A DNA stretch of 64,000 bases from Megasphaera sp. (GCA_022641375.1 JALCDF010000001.1:53125-117124); one strand, 5' to 3'; shown: positions 36,938 to 46,143, numbered from the stretch's first letter. Numbers and translations are program-made. Notes: a model not told the origin generated them from the sequence alone.

Positions 36938-37117
36938 CTATGCTCTGTACTTTCTTTTCCGTGCTGCTTCGGATTTTTTCTTTCTCCGTACACTTGGTTT
37001 TTCATAATGTTCACGTTTCCGTACTTCGGAGAGAACCCCTGCCTTTTGGCAAGAACGTTTGAAGCGGCGAAGTGCGCTATCTAACGTTTCATTTTTACCA
37101 ACCTTGATTTCTGCCAT
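36938..37117 (-). CDS. rpsU: 30S ribosomal protein S21
   Basis: This 59-residue protein starts [20 protein letters not shown] and continues [20 protein letters not shown], ending in the basic [16 protein letters not shown]. This is unmistakable S21, a small-subunit protein near the anti-Shine-Dalgarno helix. GGAGGG lies upstream of the ATG. It is under a consensus promoter and followed by yqeY. Confidence 0.97.
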   Translation of the reverse strand: MAEIKVGKNETLDSALRRFKRSCQKAGVLSEVRKREHYEKPSVRRKKKSEAARKRKYRA

Positions 37118-37171
37118 TCTATATCCCTCCCTCCAAATTTATGTTAGGGAGTGCTTACTGCACACAATGAA

Positions 37172-37200
37172 ATTATACTCAAATTGCATGATTTTGTCAA
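37172..37200 (-). promoter_or_regulatory. Consensus sigma-A promoter of rpsU-yqeY
   Basis: TTGACA (37195-37200) and TATAAT (37172-37177) on the minus strand are both perfect and 17 bp apart. It lies about 55 bp before the rpsU ATG. Confidence 0.92.
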
Positions 37201-37215
37201 TCCTGCCAGCGGTAT

Positions 37216-38334
37216 TTATCGAATAAAACGACTAAAAACATAGTTTCCATACGATAAACCCTCCTCTGTCATGCAGCAACCCTTCCCTGTCTTTTCCAAT
37301 AATCCCTGATCAGACAGCCGTCTGACTACATCACCAAATACGGATTGAAGAGAAACGCCGAAATGTCGTTCAAAATCAGCATACTCAATCCCCTTACGCA
37401 GGCGCAGCGCCAAAAAGCAATAATCTTCCATCGCCCGTTGCCGTTGAATATCAATCGATTCGCCGATAACGGATTGCTGCCCCGCTCTGCGGATATAATC
37501 AGGAATATTCGAGATATTCGCCCAACGTCTTGACCCATCGAACGAATGGGCAGATACGCCAAACCCAATATATGGCGTATACTGCCAATATTTGCAATTA
37601 TGCCGGGACTGACGTCCCGCTTTGGCATAACTGGAAATTTCATAATGAGAGAATCCCATGGCATGCATGGAATCATGGACCAGCTTCCCCATTTCTTCTA
37701 TCTTTTTATCATCAGGCAAGGTGAACTCGCCCTGATCCAGTCCGTTTTTCAACACGGTACCCGCTTCAACGATGAGACTGTAAGCAGAAGCATGACAAAC
37801 CGGCAATATCTTCATGATATCCATATCATACTTCACCATGTCTGCCGTCTGCCGGGGCAGGCCATACATTAAATCGATAGAAATATTATCTATCCCCGCA
37901 TCATATACATCCCGGACAGACTGCAACGCCTGCTCTGCTGTATGTATGCGTCCCAAAAAGCGCAGCATGTCATCATTAAAGGACTGGACTCCCAGGCTGA
38001 TGCGGTTGACTCCATAGGAACAAAGCGCTGCCGCATACGCTGCCGTCATGCTGTCAGGATTGGCTTCTACCGTGATTTCCGCTGCCGGATCTATCGTAAA
38101 TTTTTTCTGCAGATGATCCAGGATTGCACCTATTTGACCAGCTTCCAACAAAGACGGCGTGCCACCGCCAAAATAAACCGTATCGGCTGCTGCCGCATCA
38201 CTCCAGCTGTCAATTTCACGGCACACTGCCTCTACGTAAGCCTGCCGATACTGGAGGATCCCTCCATATGAAGGAAAATCACAATACAAGCATTTATGGA
38301 TACAAAAGGGAATATGGATATACAAGCCAATCAT
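37216..38334 (-). CDS. hemW: Heme chaperone HemW (radical SAM, HemN-like)
   Basis: The 372-residue protein has the radical SAM motif [10 protein letters not shown] (Cys11, Cys15, Cys18), then [32 protein letters not shown] and a HemW-type C-terminal winged domain. It lacks the N-terminal extension of true coproporphyrinogen oxidase HemN, which fits the heme-transfer role of HemW. It overlaps the lepA stop by 4 bp (ATGA), the conserved lepA-hemW order. Confidence 0.94.
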   Translation of the reverse strand: MIGLYIHIPFCIHKCLYCDFPSYGGILQYRQAYVEAVCREIDSWSDAAAADTVYFGGGTPSLLEAGQIGAILDHLQKKFTIDPAAEITVEANPDSMTAAYAAALCSYGVNRISLGVQSFNDDMLRFLGRIHTAEQALQSVRDVYDAGIDNISIDLMYGLPRQTADMVKYDMDIMKILPVCHASAYSLIVEAGTVLKNGLDQGEFTLPDDKKIEEMGKLVHDSMHAMGFSHYEISSYAKAGRQSRHNCKYWQYTPYIGFGVSAHSFDGSRRWANISNIPDYIRRAGQQSVIGESIDIQRQRAMEDYCFLALRLRKGIEYADFERHFGVSLQSVFGDVVRRLSDQGLLEKTGKGCCMTEEGLSYGNYVFSRFIR

Positions 38335-40133
38335 TTTTCGCCAACTTCAAGAACGGCCATAAACGCTTCCTGCGGAATTTCAACGTTGCCGACTTGTTTC
38401 ATCCGCTTCTTCCCTTCTTTTTGCTTTTCCAACAATTTACGCTTACGAGATACGTCGCCGCCATAACATTTTGCCAGGACATCTTTGCGGTATGCCGCAA
38501 CATTTTCACGGGCAATGATCTTATTGCCGATTGCTGCCTGTATCGGAATCTGGAACAGCTGCCGCGGGATCAGGCTGCGTAATTTCTGAACCAACGTACG
38601 GCCCCGTGACGCCGCAAATTCTTTATGTACGATGATGCTCAGGGCATCCACCACTTCCCCATTAATAAGGATATCCATCTTGACCATAGGCGATTCCTGA
38701 TACCCGTGAAGTTCATAATCCAGGGACGCATAGCCCCGGGTAGATGATTTCAACGTATCAAAGAAATCAAATAAAATTTCACATAACGGCATGTCATACA
38801 CAAGAGACACCCTCGCTTCATCAAGATAATCCATGGTGACATACTGGCCGCGGCGGTTTTGAGAAATTTCCATGACGGTGCCAACCATATCTTTCGGAAT
38901 GATAATCGTCGTCTTGACCAGCGGTTCTTCTACATGATCGATTTTCGTCATATCCGGCATGAGAGACGGGTTATCGACAGCCACCATCGTACCATCCGTA
39001 CAAAACACATGATAAATAACAGAAGGAGCCGTCGTAATGAGAGACAATCCGTATTCCCGTTCCAGCCGTTCTTTGACAACATCCATATGCAGGAGTCCCA
39101 GGAAACCGCAACGAAAACCAAAACCTAACGCCGTCGATTTTTCCGCTTCGAAATGCAATGCCGCATCGTTCAAATGGAGTTTTTCCAATGCATCACGCAA
39201 ATTATTATAGTCATTCGTTTCTATCGGATACAAGCCGCAATACACCATAGGTACGGCTTGTCGATAGCCCGGTAGGGCTTCTTTAGCCGGATTATCGGCA
39301 AATGTTACCGTATCGCCGACGCGGCAGTCGCGGACATTTTTCATGCTGGCCGCCAAATACCCGACACTGCCGCATTCCAAATGGGCAATGGGATGCATCT
39401 GCGGCAGGAATACCCCCGTTTCAATGACTTCAAATTCTTTCCCCGATGACATCATGCGGATGCGGTCGCCCGGTTTTACCGTTCCCTCGACAACGCGTAC
39501 ATTCGCAATGGCCCCTTTATAGGAATCAAAGTGAGAATCGAAAATGAGTGCCCGTAACGGTTTATCCGGCGCATCTTCCGGAGCGGGAATCCGTTGCACT
39601 ATCGCTTCCAGGACTTTATCCACCCCTACTCCCGTTTTAGCGCTCACTTCAATCGCTTCAGAGGCATCCAATCCGATAACATCTTCGATTTCCTTGCGTA
39701 CCCGTTCCGGGTCGGCGCTGGGTAAATCGATTTTATTGATAATGGGTATGATTTCAAGATCATGTTCCATTGCCAAATATACGTTAGCCAAGGTCTGCGC
39801 TTCAACCCCCTGCGTAGCATCGACGATAAGCAAGGCCCCTTCACAAGCGGCCAGGCTGCGGGACACTTCATAGTTGAAATCAACATGCCCCGGTGTATCG
39901 ATCAGATTCAATTCATATTGATGCCCATCTTTGGCATCGTACATCAGACGGGCGGACTGGGCTTTAATGGTGATACCCCGTTCCCGTTCCAAATCCATCG
40001 TATCTAAAAGCTGATCTTCCATTTCCCGTTTGGAAACAGTCCCGGTCATTTCCAAGAGCCGATCTGCCAATGTTGATTTACCATGGTCAATATGTGCGAT
40101 AATAGAAAAATTACGAATATATTTGGTTGCCAC
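38331..40133 (-). CDS. lepA: Elongation factor 4
   Basis: The 600-residue GTPase acts on stalled or slowly initiating ribosomes. G-domain motifs are [34 protein letters not shown], and the C-terminal LepA-specific basic region ([28 protein letters not shown]) is intact. Length is standard. It is transcribed in the run cysteine desulfurase-mnmA-lepA-hemW. Confidence 0.98.
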   Translation of the reverse strand: MATKYIRNFSIIAHIDHGKSTLADRLLEMTGTVSKREMEDQLLDTMDLERERGITIKAQSARLMYDAKDGHQYELNLIDTPGHVDFNYEVSRSLAACEGALLIVDATQGVEAQTLANVYLAMEHDLEIIPIINKIDLPSADPERVRKEIEDVIGLDASEAIEVSAKTGVGVDKVLEAIVQRIPAPEDAPDKPLRALIFDSHFDSYKGAIANVRVVEGTVKPGDRIRMMSSGKEFEVIETGVFLPQMHPIAHLECGSVGYLAASMKNVRDCRVGDTVTFADNPAKEALPGYRQAVPMVYCGLYPIETNDYNNLRDALEKLHLNDAALHFEAEKSTALGFGFRCGFLGLLHMDVVKERLEREYGLSLITTAPSVIYHVFCTDGTMVAVDNPSLMPDMTKIDHVEEPLVKTTIIIPKDMVGTVMEISQNRRGQYVTMDYLDEARVSLVYDMPLCEILFDFFDTLKSSTRGYASLDYELHGYQESPMVKMDILINGEVVDALSIIVHKEFAASRGRTLVQKLRSLIPRQLFQIPIQAAIGNKIIARENVAAYRKDVLAKCYGGDVSRKRKLLEKQKEGKKRMKQVGNVEIPQEAFMAVLEVGEK

Positions 40134-40151
40134 GTTGTCTCTCCTCTTTCA

Positions 40152-41237
40152 TCATATAATAATACCGCCGCCAAGAACGCGGTCACCGCTTTCCCGGTCA
40201 TACAAAACCAAAGCCTGTCCGGATGTTACTGCCCGCTGGGGCTGAGCAAATTCAGCCCGCAGCGTATTTCCTTCAGGATATACTACACACGGTGATTCTT
40301 TAGCAGCATACCGTATTTTTCCCAATGCTTCAAATGGGCCTTCTGGTTTTTTTTCAACCCATGAGACCTCTTCTGCACAAACCGTCGTCGAAAATAAATT
40401 TTGTTCCGAACCGACAATCACACGGTTCCTTTTTACATCGAGAGCCGTTACATAGTATGGACCGCCGGGACCACCGAGATCCAGACCACGCCGCTGCCCG
40501 ATTGTGTAACAAGGAATGCCCTTATGGCGGCCGACGACCCGGCCGTCCTGATCCACAAAATTCCCCGGCTTAAAATATTGCGGTATCCGGCTATGCAGGA
40601 ACCCCTTATAATCATTATCAGGAATAAAGCAAATATCCTGACTTTCCGGCTTGTTAAAGACGGGAAGCTGCCATTCCTTTGCTAATTCCCGTGTATGCGA
40701 TTTTTCCAGATCAGCCATGGGAAATAATATGTGGGGCAACAGCTCCTGCGTCAGCTGATACAATACATATGACTGATCTTTCCGTTGATCCGTGCCGCGA
40801 AGCAATGACCAGGTATTATTTGCTGCATTACAGGTGACGCGGGCATAATGTCCCGTTGCCAGGTATTGGGCACCAAATTGCTGTGCTTTCTGCCATAACA
40901 GACCAAATTTAATGAATTTATTGCAGGCAATACAGGGATTCGGCGTACGCCCTTTGCTATACGACTGGACAAAGTAATCAATGACGTCCCGATGGAATAT
41001 ATCCCGAAAATCCAGCGTGTAATGGGGAATCCCAAGGATAGATGCAACCGCTTTAGCATCATCGACAGCCGATCGGGAACAGCAGGCATGTATATTATCT
41101 ATCTCCGGATCTGAAGGATCCTTTTCCCACAGACGTAACGTAACGCCAATCACATCGTATCCCTGTTTTTTTAAAAGTCCTGCCGTTACAGAACTATCAA
41201 CACCGCCGCTCATAGCAACAGCTACACGTTTATTCAT
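40152..41237 (-). CDS. mnmA: tRNA-specific 2-thiouridylase MnmA
   Basis: MnmA thiolates U34 of tRNAs for Lys, Glu and Gln, using sulfur from a cysteine desulfurase. The ATP loop is AMSGGVDSSVTA at about 8-19. The catalytic cysteines are in PNPCIACNKFIKFG and ESQDICFIPD. The start at 41237 follows GGGAGG; the in-frame extension to 41279 lies within the upstream gene and has no RBS. It overlaps the desulfurase stop by eight bases, which fits direct sulfur handover. Confidence 0.97.
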   Translation of the reverse strand: MNKRVAVAMSGGVDSSVTAGLLKKQGYDVIGVTLRLWEKDPSDPEIDNIHACCSRSAVDDAKAVASILGIPHYTLDFRDIFHRDVIDYFVQSYSKGRTPNPCIACNKFIKFGLLWQKAQQFGAQYLATGHYARVTCNAANNTWSLLRGTDQRKDQSYVLYQLTQELLPHILFPMADLEKSHTRELAKEWQLPVFNKPESQDICFIPDNDYKGFLHSRIPQYFKPGNFVDQDGRVVGRHKGIPCYTIGQRRGLDLGGPGGPYYVTALDVKRNRVIVGSEQNLFSTTVCAEEVSWVEKKPEGPFEALGKIRYAAKESPCVVYPEGNTLRAEFAQPQRAVTSGQALVLYDRESGDRVLGGGIII

Positions 41238-42381
41238 GTTTTCCTCCCTGTGCCGTATCCAGTATCGACTGCATGACAACTATGGCTTGTTCCATTTCTG
41301 CCATCGTATTTTCTTTACCAACAGAAACACGTATACTGCCATGAATCCATTCTTCCCCTGTTCCCATCGCTGCCAGCACATGAGAAGGCTCAAGCGCCCC
41401 CGCTTCACAAGCAGAGCCGGCTGACACGGCAACCCCGGCCGTATCCATCGCTATGAGCAATACATCATTGTCCATGCCGCGAATACTAAAATTAATAATA
41501 TTGGGAAGGGAACAGGCCATCGCCCCATTCAAACGAATATTGGAGCTGGGGGTAATAAATTTATCATAGAGAAACCGCTTCAACCCATAGGCATGCCGAG
41601 CCCGGCTCTGTCGTTCTGTCTCCAACAGCGCCGCCGCCGTACCAAAACCGACGATGGCCGCTACATTTTCCGTGCCGGCCCGCAGATGGTGTTCCTGTGG
41701 GCCGCCGTACCCTTCGGACATGATATCCAGGCCCTGACGGACATATAAGGCTCCTATTCCCTTCGGACCATAAATTTTATGGCTGCATATAGTCAACAGA
41801 TCAATATTTTCATCCTGTGGTTTGATGGGAACATAGCCCAGAGCCTGTACCGCATCCACATGAAACGCGATGCCTGCCTTTTTTGCAACCATACCGATAT
41901 CCCGGACAGGCTGAATCATGCCGGTTTCATTATTAGCATACATAACCGAAATCAACACTGTATCCGGACGCAACGCTTCCTGAACAGCCTCACCACTGAC
42001 TCTGCCAACGGAATCGACCGGTAATATCGTTACATCATACTTTCCTTCTGCCAAGGCTTGAAAGGTGTGCAGCACAGCATCGTGTTCAACAGCCGTCGTG
42101 ATAATATGTCCGCCTTCAGGATAGTTTGCCTTTAAATATCCCAAAATCGCCAAATTATCCGCTTCCGTACCACCGCTGGTGAATATAATATCCTGAGCCT
42201 CCACTCCCAGGCAGTGAGCAATCTGATGGCGGGCCTGCTGCACAGCAGCACGGGCTTGTTGCCCATAATAGTGGAGACTGGACGGATTGCCATATTGTGT
42301 CGTTAAATACGGCATCATGGCATCCAACACCCGTTTATCCAAAATCGTTGCCGCCGCATTATCCAAATATATTCGTTGCAT
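41230..42381 (-). CDS. Cysteine desulfurase (NifS/IscS type)
   Basis: The 383-residue PLP enzyme mobilises sulfur from cysteine. It starts MQRIYLDNAAAT, the PLP lysine is in CSHKIYGPKGIGALYV, GGPQEHHLRAGTENV follows, and the active-site cysteine is in SAGSACEAGALEPSHV. Its pairing with mnmA suggests it feeds tRNA thiolation (IscS-like or YrvO-like role). ATG at 42381 follows GGAGGG. No iscU or iscR is near. Confidence 0.95.
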   Translation of the reverse strand: MQRIYLDNAAATILDKRVLDAMMPYLTTQYGNPSSLHYYGQQARAAVQQARHQIAHCLGVEAQDIIFTSGGTEADNLAILGYLKANYPEGGHIITTAVEHDAVLHTFQALAEGKYDVTILPVDSVGRVSGEAVQEALRPDTVLISVMYANNETGMIQPVRDIGMVAKKAGIAFHVDAVQALGYVPIKPQDENIDLLTICSHKIYGPKGIGALYVRQGLDIMSEGYGGPQEHHLRAGTENVAAIVGFGTAAALLETERQSRARHAYGLKRFLYDKFITPSSNIRLNGAMACSLPNIINFSIRGMDNDVLLIAMDTAGVAVSAGSACEAGALEPSHVLAAMGTGEEWIHGSIRVSVGKENTMAEMEQAIVVMQSILDTAQGGKHE

Positions 42382-42437
42382 TGTTATTCCCTCCATGCCA
42401 GAGCCTGTAAACTCTATTTTATCATATTCAGGCAGGT

Positions 42438-42478
42438 AAAAAAAGCAGAGCTGCCGCGGATTTGCCGCCAGCAGCTCT
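42438..42478 (-). terminator. Terminator of the ECF S-component gene
   Basis: An eight-base stem (42447-42454 with 42471-42478) extended inside by GCGG/CCGC is followed by seven Ts on the minus strand. It lies 35 bp past the ECF gene stop. Confidence 0.85.
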
Positions 42479-42512
42479 TTATAGATTCTCTAATATCATA
42501 CTAATATGCTAT

Positions 42513-43136
42513 TTATCTGTTTTTAAGTGCTTTCTTCAACACAATGACCACCGGCACCGTAATAACTGCTGATACGATAGCTTCCGGAATACCGTTAAAC
42601 GCACAAATCCCTAAAATAATATTTACCACATTATCCAGCGGAATGTTGCGGACTTCCGCAAAATCTTTCGCATAAATAAAGTAAATGCCACCCATGACAC
42701 CGATTGTATTAATCAGTGAACCACATAAACCGGCAATCGCCAGACTGATAGATTCCTTATGCAATACGCCCCGGATACCCTTGTACACATAATATGCGCC
42801 AATGCCAATCAAAATACGCGGTATCACAGAAATAACCGGATTCAGGAAAGCAAATGACAACAAGACAGGTGACGTAATCGCCTGGAAAATACTAAAACAG
42901 CCAAAAATCAATCCGACCATAGCCCCAACACGAGGCCCGGCAACCAGTGCCCCGATAATAACCGGTACATGAAGGATAGTCGCTTTCATCATCGGCAAGG
43001 GAATAAATCCATAGCCGGTCAATCCCAATAACATTGTAATCCCGGATAACATCCCGATAATCGTCAGTTCACGAGTCGTAAAAAGCGATCCTCTCATCAC
43101 ATTGCGTGATGCTTTTACACCCATTTCTTTTTGCAT
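42513..43136 (-). CDS. ECF transporter S component, substrate unassigned
   Basis: The 207-residue membrane protein has six hydrophobic segments. Signatures of vitamin or cofactor S components are visible: RELTIIGMLSGITMLLGLTG, FIPLPMMKATILHVPVIIGALVAGPRVGAMVGLIFG, NGIPEAIVSAVITVPVVIVL. The KATILHVPVIIGALVAGP part recalls pantothenate or riboflavin-type S components but does not settle the ligand. GGAGG precedes the ATG at 43136. It is transcribed alone behind a strong promoter and a long structured leader, which suggests ligand-sensing control. Confidence 0.85.
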   Translation of the reverse strand: MQKEMGVKASRNVMRGSLFTTRELTIIGMLSGITMLLGLTGYGFIPLPMMKATILHVPVIIGALVAGPRVGAMVGLIFGCFSIFQAITSPVLLSFAFLNPVISVIPRILIGIGAYYVYKGIRGVLHKESISLAIAGLCGSLINTIGVMGGIYFIYAKDFAEVRNIPLDNVVNIILGICAFNGIPEAIVSAVITVPVVIVLKKALKNR

Positions 43137-43170
43137 TTTTTCCTCCGTTCTCGCTCTTAAATAAAGATAC

Positions 43171-43269
43171 AAGTCGCAAAACAGTACCTATGCTCCCCAT
43201 ACATTCTTCATTATAGTCCCGCTCAATTGATACAGACTCAATAGTCATCGCAAGAATCGGGAGCAACTT
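43171..43269 (-). promoter_or_regulatory. Structured 5' leader of the ECF S-component gene
   Basis: Read on the minus strand, AAGTTGC (43263-43269) can pair with GCGACTT (43171-43177). The overlapping TGCTCCC can instead pair with GGGGAGCA (43191-43198). Inside are ATTCTT/AAGAAT and TTGA/TCAA pairs. This nested, partly exclusive pairing looks like a riboswitch, but I matched it to no known class. Confidence 0.5.
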
Positions 43270-43276
43270 CACGCGT

Positions 43277-43305
43277 AGTATAGCACACTTGGACATCCTT
43301 GCCAA
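43277..43305 (-). promoter_or_regulatory. Promoter of the ECF S-component gene
   Basis: TTGGCA (43300-43305) and TATACT (43277-43282) on the minus strand are 17 bp apart with an extended-10 TG. The start codon is about 140 bp downstream, leaving room for a folded leader. Confidence 0.85.
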
Positions 43306-43376
43306 TACCTTTTAGTCATTTTACAAAAAAAATCACAAATTTCTTCATAGGTAAAATAGTCGCTTTTCTTTTTCTA

Positions 43377-43405
43377 TTGTATCATTCAAATATCTATGAT
43401 AGAAT
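43377..43405 (+). promoter_or_regulatory. Promoter of tRNA-Leu
   Basis: TTGTAT (43377-43382), a 17-bp spacer and TAGAAT (43400-43405), with TG one base before the -10. The tRNA starts 34 bp after the -10. Confidence 0.75.
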
Positions 43406-43439
43406 ATTAAACGGACGCTAAAGTTATACATATACTCAT

Positions 43440-43523
43440 GCGAGTGTGGCGGAATGGCAGACGCGCCAGACTTAGGATCTGGTGTCTTACGACGTGAGGG
43501 TTCAAATCCCTCCACTCGCACCA
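43440..43523 (+). tRNA. tRNA-Leu (anticodon UAG)
   Basis: The acceptor stem GCGAGTG pairs with CACTCGC, the CCA is encoded, and the T-arm loop is GGTTCAAATCC. The anticodon arm CAGACTTAGGATCTG gives loop CTTAGGA with anticodon TAG. The long variable arm (GTGTCTTACGACGTGA region) makes it a class II tRNA, as expected for Leu. It reads CUN codons. Confidence 0.96.
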
Positions 43524-43527
43524 AGCT

Positions 43528-43562
43528 GACAACCCTCTTATTTTTAGATGGTTGTCTTTTTT
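43528..43562 (+). terminator. Terminator after tRNA-Leu
   Basis: GACAACC (43528-43534) pairs with GGTTGTC (43550-43556), followed by six Ts. The loop is long and AT-rich. It lies four bases after the tRNA end. Confidence 0.8.
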
Positions 43563-43582
43563 ATTGACCCCATAAAGTCTGA

Positions 43583-43957
43583 TTATCTATGATCGCATTT
43601 CTGGCACTGGGCCATCGCATACTCAGAATCCTCTTTGTAAAAAATGCCTGACCATTGACAAATCGATTGTAAAATAGGTACTGCGGATTCGCCTTTTTTC
43701 GTAAGGCTGTATTCCACGCGGGGCGGAATTTCATCATACGATTTACGTACAATCATCCTATCCCCTATCAATTGTTTAAGCGTTGCCGCCAGTACTGCAT
43801 CGGTAATATTGAACATTTCATGGCGAAGTTCACTATACCGAAGTGTACCTTTCGTAGCTAACACACAAATGATACGAGATTTCCACTTGCCTCCAAATAC
43901 ATCGAGGCCATATTCCAAGGGGCAGCGTATATCTGCTTCTAATTTTTTCTTGTACAT
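43583..43957 (-). CDS. HxlR-family transcriptional regulator
   Basis: The 124-residue winged-helix regulator matches HxlR/YodB: IRCPLEYGLDVFGGKWKSRIICVL, LRYSELRHEMFNITDAVLAATLKQL, IPPRVEYSLTKKGESAVPIL. Cys12 sits at the place of the redox-sensing N-terminal cysteine of YodB, HypR and CatR, which respond to quinones, aldehydes or disulfide stress. Of three in-frame ATGs, 43957 has the best spacing from AAGGAG. It is divergent from the flavin-fold gene, its probable target. Confidence 0.92.
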   Translation of the reverse strand: MYKKKLEADIRCPLEYGLDVFGGKWKSRIICVLATKGTLRYSELRHEMFNITDAVLAATLKQLIGDRMIVRKSYDEIPPRVEYSLTKKGESAVPILQSICQWSGIFYKEDSEYAMAQCQKCDHR

Positions 43958-44049
43958 AGACATCATCTCCTTACCCCAGTATACGTATATATTTTTATAT
44001 TAACAAGCTGCTATGAAATTTAATAGTGACTTATTAATTTATTAATATC

Positions 44050-44078
44050 TTACATCTTATGAGTAATCATCTTATACT
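44050..44078 (+). promoter_or_regulatory. Promoter of the flavin-fold gene
   Basis: TTACAT (44050-44055), a 17-bp spacer and TATACT (44073-44078), 53 bp before the ATG. Confidence 0.75.
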
Positions 44079-44090
44079 GTAGTCACAGTA
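44075..44090. promoter_or_regulatory. Candidate HxlR operator
   Basis: The inverted repeat TACTGT-AGTC-ACAGTA overlaps the -10 box and the predicted transcription start of the divergent gene. A repressor bound here would block transcription. The regulator assignment is inferred from adjacency. Confidence 0.5.
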
Positions 44091-44131
44091 AATTCACTAC
44101 TGCACGCATTTAAAACAAGGAGGAATTTAAA

Positions 44132-44518
44132 ATGAATCAAGCAGTCATCAATCTCTTAAAAGAACAAGTATGGTATTTGGGTACGTATAATAACGAACCA
44201 AACGCTATCCCAGTCGCTTTCAAAGATGTAACATCTGATGGACAGCTCGTCGTAGGTGACGTCTTCTTGGAAACCACGCTGGAAAACATTAAAGCAAATG
44301 GTAAAATCGCCGTCTCTGCCTGTAATGCTCAGACATTCGAAGGCTATCAAATCAAAGGAACCGCCCGATATATCACGGACGGGCCTATTGTAGATACGTT
44401 CAAAAAACTCGTTTCTGACATGTTCAAAGGTGCCTGCACGGCCAAAGGAGCTCTCATCATCACTCCGGAAAAGGTAATTGTTACTACACCTGGTGCTGAT
44501 AATAAAAAAGAACTGTAA
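44132..44518 (+). CDS. Pyridoxamine 5'-phosphate oxidase-family flavin-fold protein
   Basis: The 128-residue protein has the split beta-barrel pattern: MNQAVINLLKEQVWYLGTYNNEPNAIPVAFKDVTSDGQLVVGDVFLETTLENIKANGKIAVSA, then YQIKGTARYI. Small members bind FMN or F420-like cofactors and act as oxidoreductases. Whether it binds flavin is not shown. Its start follows AGGAGG. The divergent HxlR gene and the palindrome over its promoter suggest stress induction. Confidence 0.85.
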   Translation: MNQAVINLLKEQVWYLGTYNNEPNAIPVAFKDVTSDGQLVVGDVFLETTLENIKANGKIAVSACNAQTFEGYQIKGTARYITDGPIVDTFKKLVSDMFKGACTAKGALIITPEKVIVTTPGADNKKEL

Positions 44519-44542
44519 TCCTGAATTAAATAATTCCACTCT

Positions 44543-44608
44543 TTCACACAAATAATAAACCGGTTTGGTATAAATGAATCTGCCAAACCGGTTTATTATT
44601 TGTGTGAA
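44543..44608. terminator. Very long perfect hairpin between convergent genes
   Basis: Two 26-base arms (44543-44568 and 44583-44608) are perfectly complementary around a 14-base loop. They lie between the stops of the flavin-fold gene and the aldo/keto reductase. AT-rich ends may serve as U-tracts in both directions, but the stem is far longer than a usual terminator. Confidence 0.7.
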
Positions 44609-44664
44609 TATCTGCCAGGCTGATTTACAATCCGCAATCTATCTCATGATAATAAAATATTGGT

Positions 44665-45465
44665 TTAATACCATCCGAACAACGATTTCTGCGTATCCAA
44701 TGCCTTAATTTTCTCTATATCACTCGCAGATAATTCAAAATCAAAGATATCCATATTTTTTCTCATCCGATCCGGGTGGGATGATTTGGGGATAACGGAA
44801 ATACCTTGTTGAATGAGGAATTGCAATCCTGTTTGCGCAACGCTTTTATTATACCGGGTACCTATAGCCTGTAAAACCGCATTATGGAAAAAATTTTCTT
44901 TCCCGGCCGCAAAGGGACTCCATGCCTGCATATGTGTGCCATGACGCCGCAAGACCTCCTGCAATGCCCCCTGCTGATGAAAGACATGTGCTTCTACCTG
45001 ATTCACTACTGGAATTACACCGCAACTATCGATAAACTCAAGGTATTGACTGGTATTAAAATTGGAAATCCCCAAGGCTTTGACCGTCCCTGCTTGATAT
45101 GCTTCGGTCATCGCCCGATACATATCTAATGAAGCTTCATACGGTTCATGGATCAACAATAAATCGATATACTCCGTCTGCAAGGCTGCCAATGATTTCT
45201 CGATATCCCGTTTGGCTTCCCTATAACTTGCACTCGGCCTGTACAGTTTCGTCGTAATGAATAATTCCTGACGAGGTACCTGGCATCGACGTATGACGTT
45301 GCCGACTTCCCGTTCATTACCATACATCTGCGCTGTATCTAACAAGCGATATCCAGCGTTCACCGCAGCGAGCATAGACTGTTCGCCTGATTCTCCCTGA
45401 AGCATATACGTTCCCAAACCAACCATCGGCATGGAAACTCCTGTATGTAACGTCACATATTGCAA
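44665..45465 (-). CDS. Aldo/keto reductase
   Basis: The 266-residue NADPH-type reductase has the catalytic Asp and Tyr in LLDTAQMYGNEREVG, Lys in FITTKLY and His in LLLIHEP, plus the cofactor-binding IPKSSHPDRMRKNMD. It reduces aldehydes, methylglyoxal-like compounds or 2,5-diketogluconate-type ketones; the substrate is open. I prefer the TTG at 45465, eight bases after AAGGGAG, over the GTG at 45474 that touches the RBS. It is likely part of the local electrophile defence. Confidence 0.9.
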   Translation of the reverse strand: MQYVTLHTGVSMPMVGLGTYMLQGESGEQSMLAAVNAGYRLLDTAQMYGNEREVGNVIRRCQVPRQELFITTKLYRPSASYREAKRDIEKSLAALQTEYIDLLLIHEPYEASLDMYRAMTEAYQAGTVKALGISNFNTSQYLEFIDSCGVIPVVNQVEAHVFHQQGALQEVLRRHGTHMQAWSPFAAGKENFFHNAVLQAIGTRYNKSVAQTGLQFLIQQGISVIPKSSHPDRMRKNMDIFDFELSASDIEKIKALDTQKSLFGWY

Positions 45466-45615
45466 GCGGCTCACTCCCTTATCAAACAGTATTATATGTC
45501 TCCATTATACACCAAGTATGCTCATGGCATCCATCTGACATACCATCATGATTACTCAAAATTCGATAATTCTACAAATGCTCAAACCGTATATCTTCAT
45601 ATAAAATATAAGTAT

Positions 45616-45644
45616 TTTACATGTAAATAAACGGCAGTTACAAT
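45616..45644 (+). promoter_or_regulatory. Promoter of the exported CMD-like gene
   Basis: TTTACA (45616-45621), a 17-bp spacer and TACAAT (45639-45644), 61 bp before the ATG. Confidence 0.75.
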
Positions 45645-45705
45645 ATACATATAGTAAGAAATTAAAAATATTGAGGGCCCTTTCATTTTATGAGGAGGTT
45701 AGCTG

Positions 45706-46143
45706 ATGAATATGCGTAAACGCATGTCCGTATTGTTGGCAGCAGTAATGTTATCCACTAATATAGTACCGATGGGAGCGATCGTAATGGCAGAAAATCA
45801 AAATGCACCGAAAAAAGCAGTAAAAATCGTACAGACAGCCGGACGTGATCAATTAGGAACTTTTGCGCCGGATTTTGCCCATTATAATGACGATATTCTT
45901 TTTGGAGAAGTCTGGTCACGCAACGATAAATTATCCCTGCATGACCGCAGTATCGTGACGATTTCAGGGCTAATCGGTTCCGGTGTCATCGACAGTTCTC
46001 TGAAATATCATATCGCAACGGCTAAAAAAAACGGCGTAACCAAAGATGAAATGGTAGAAATCATCACCCAGCTTGGATTTTATACGGGCTGGCCGAAAGC
46101 CTGGGCCGCATTCAATATGGCCAAAGAAGTCTACGCAGAATAA
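45706..46143 (+). CDS. Exported carboxymuconolactone decarboxylase-like protein
   Basis: The 145-residue protein has a signal peptide (MNMRKRM, hydrophobic core to GAIVMA, cleavage near residue 29) and a CMD domain: LHDRSIVTISGLIGSG, LKYHIATAKKNGVTKDEMVEIITQLGFYTGWPKAWAAF. The cysteine pair of AhpD-type peroxidases is absent, so it is not an AhpD peroxidase. It may act on quinone-like or lactone substrates outside the cytoplasm. GAGGAGG lies before the ATG. Cupin and flavodoxin genes converge on it. Confidence 0.88.
   Translation: MNMRKRMSVLLAAVMLSTNIVPMGAIVMAENQNAPKKAVKIVQTAGRDQLGTFAPDFAHYNDDILFGEVWSRNDKLSLHDRSIVTISGLIGSGVIDSSLKYHIATAKKNGVTKDEMVEIITQLGFYTGWPKAWAAFNMAKEVYAE

Larger units (their letters stand above)
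43137..43439. other. Divergent regulatory region between ECF gene and tRNA-Leu
   Basis: This 303-bp gap has no gene. It holds the structured minus-strand leader (43171-43269), the ECF promoter (43277-43305), an AT-rich spacer, and the plus-strand tRNA promoter (43377-43405). Confidence 0.8.

Noticed and set aside
45706-46143. AhpD-like peroxidase
   Set aside because: The domain is related, but there is no cysteine pair, so the peroxidase label is not supported.
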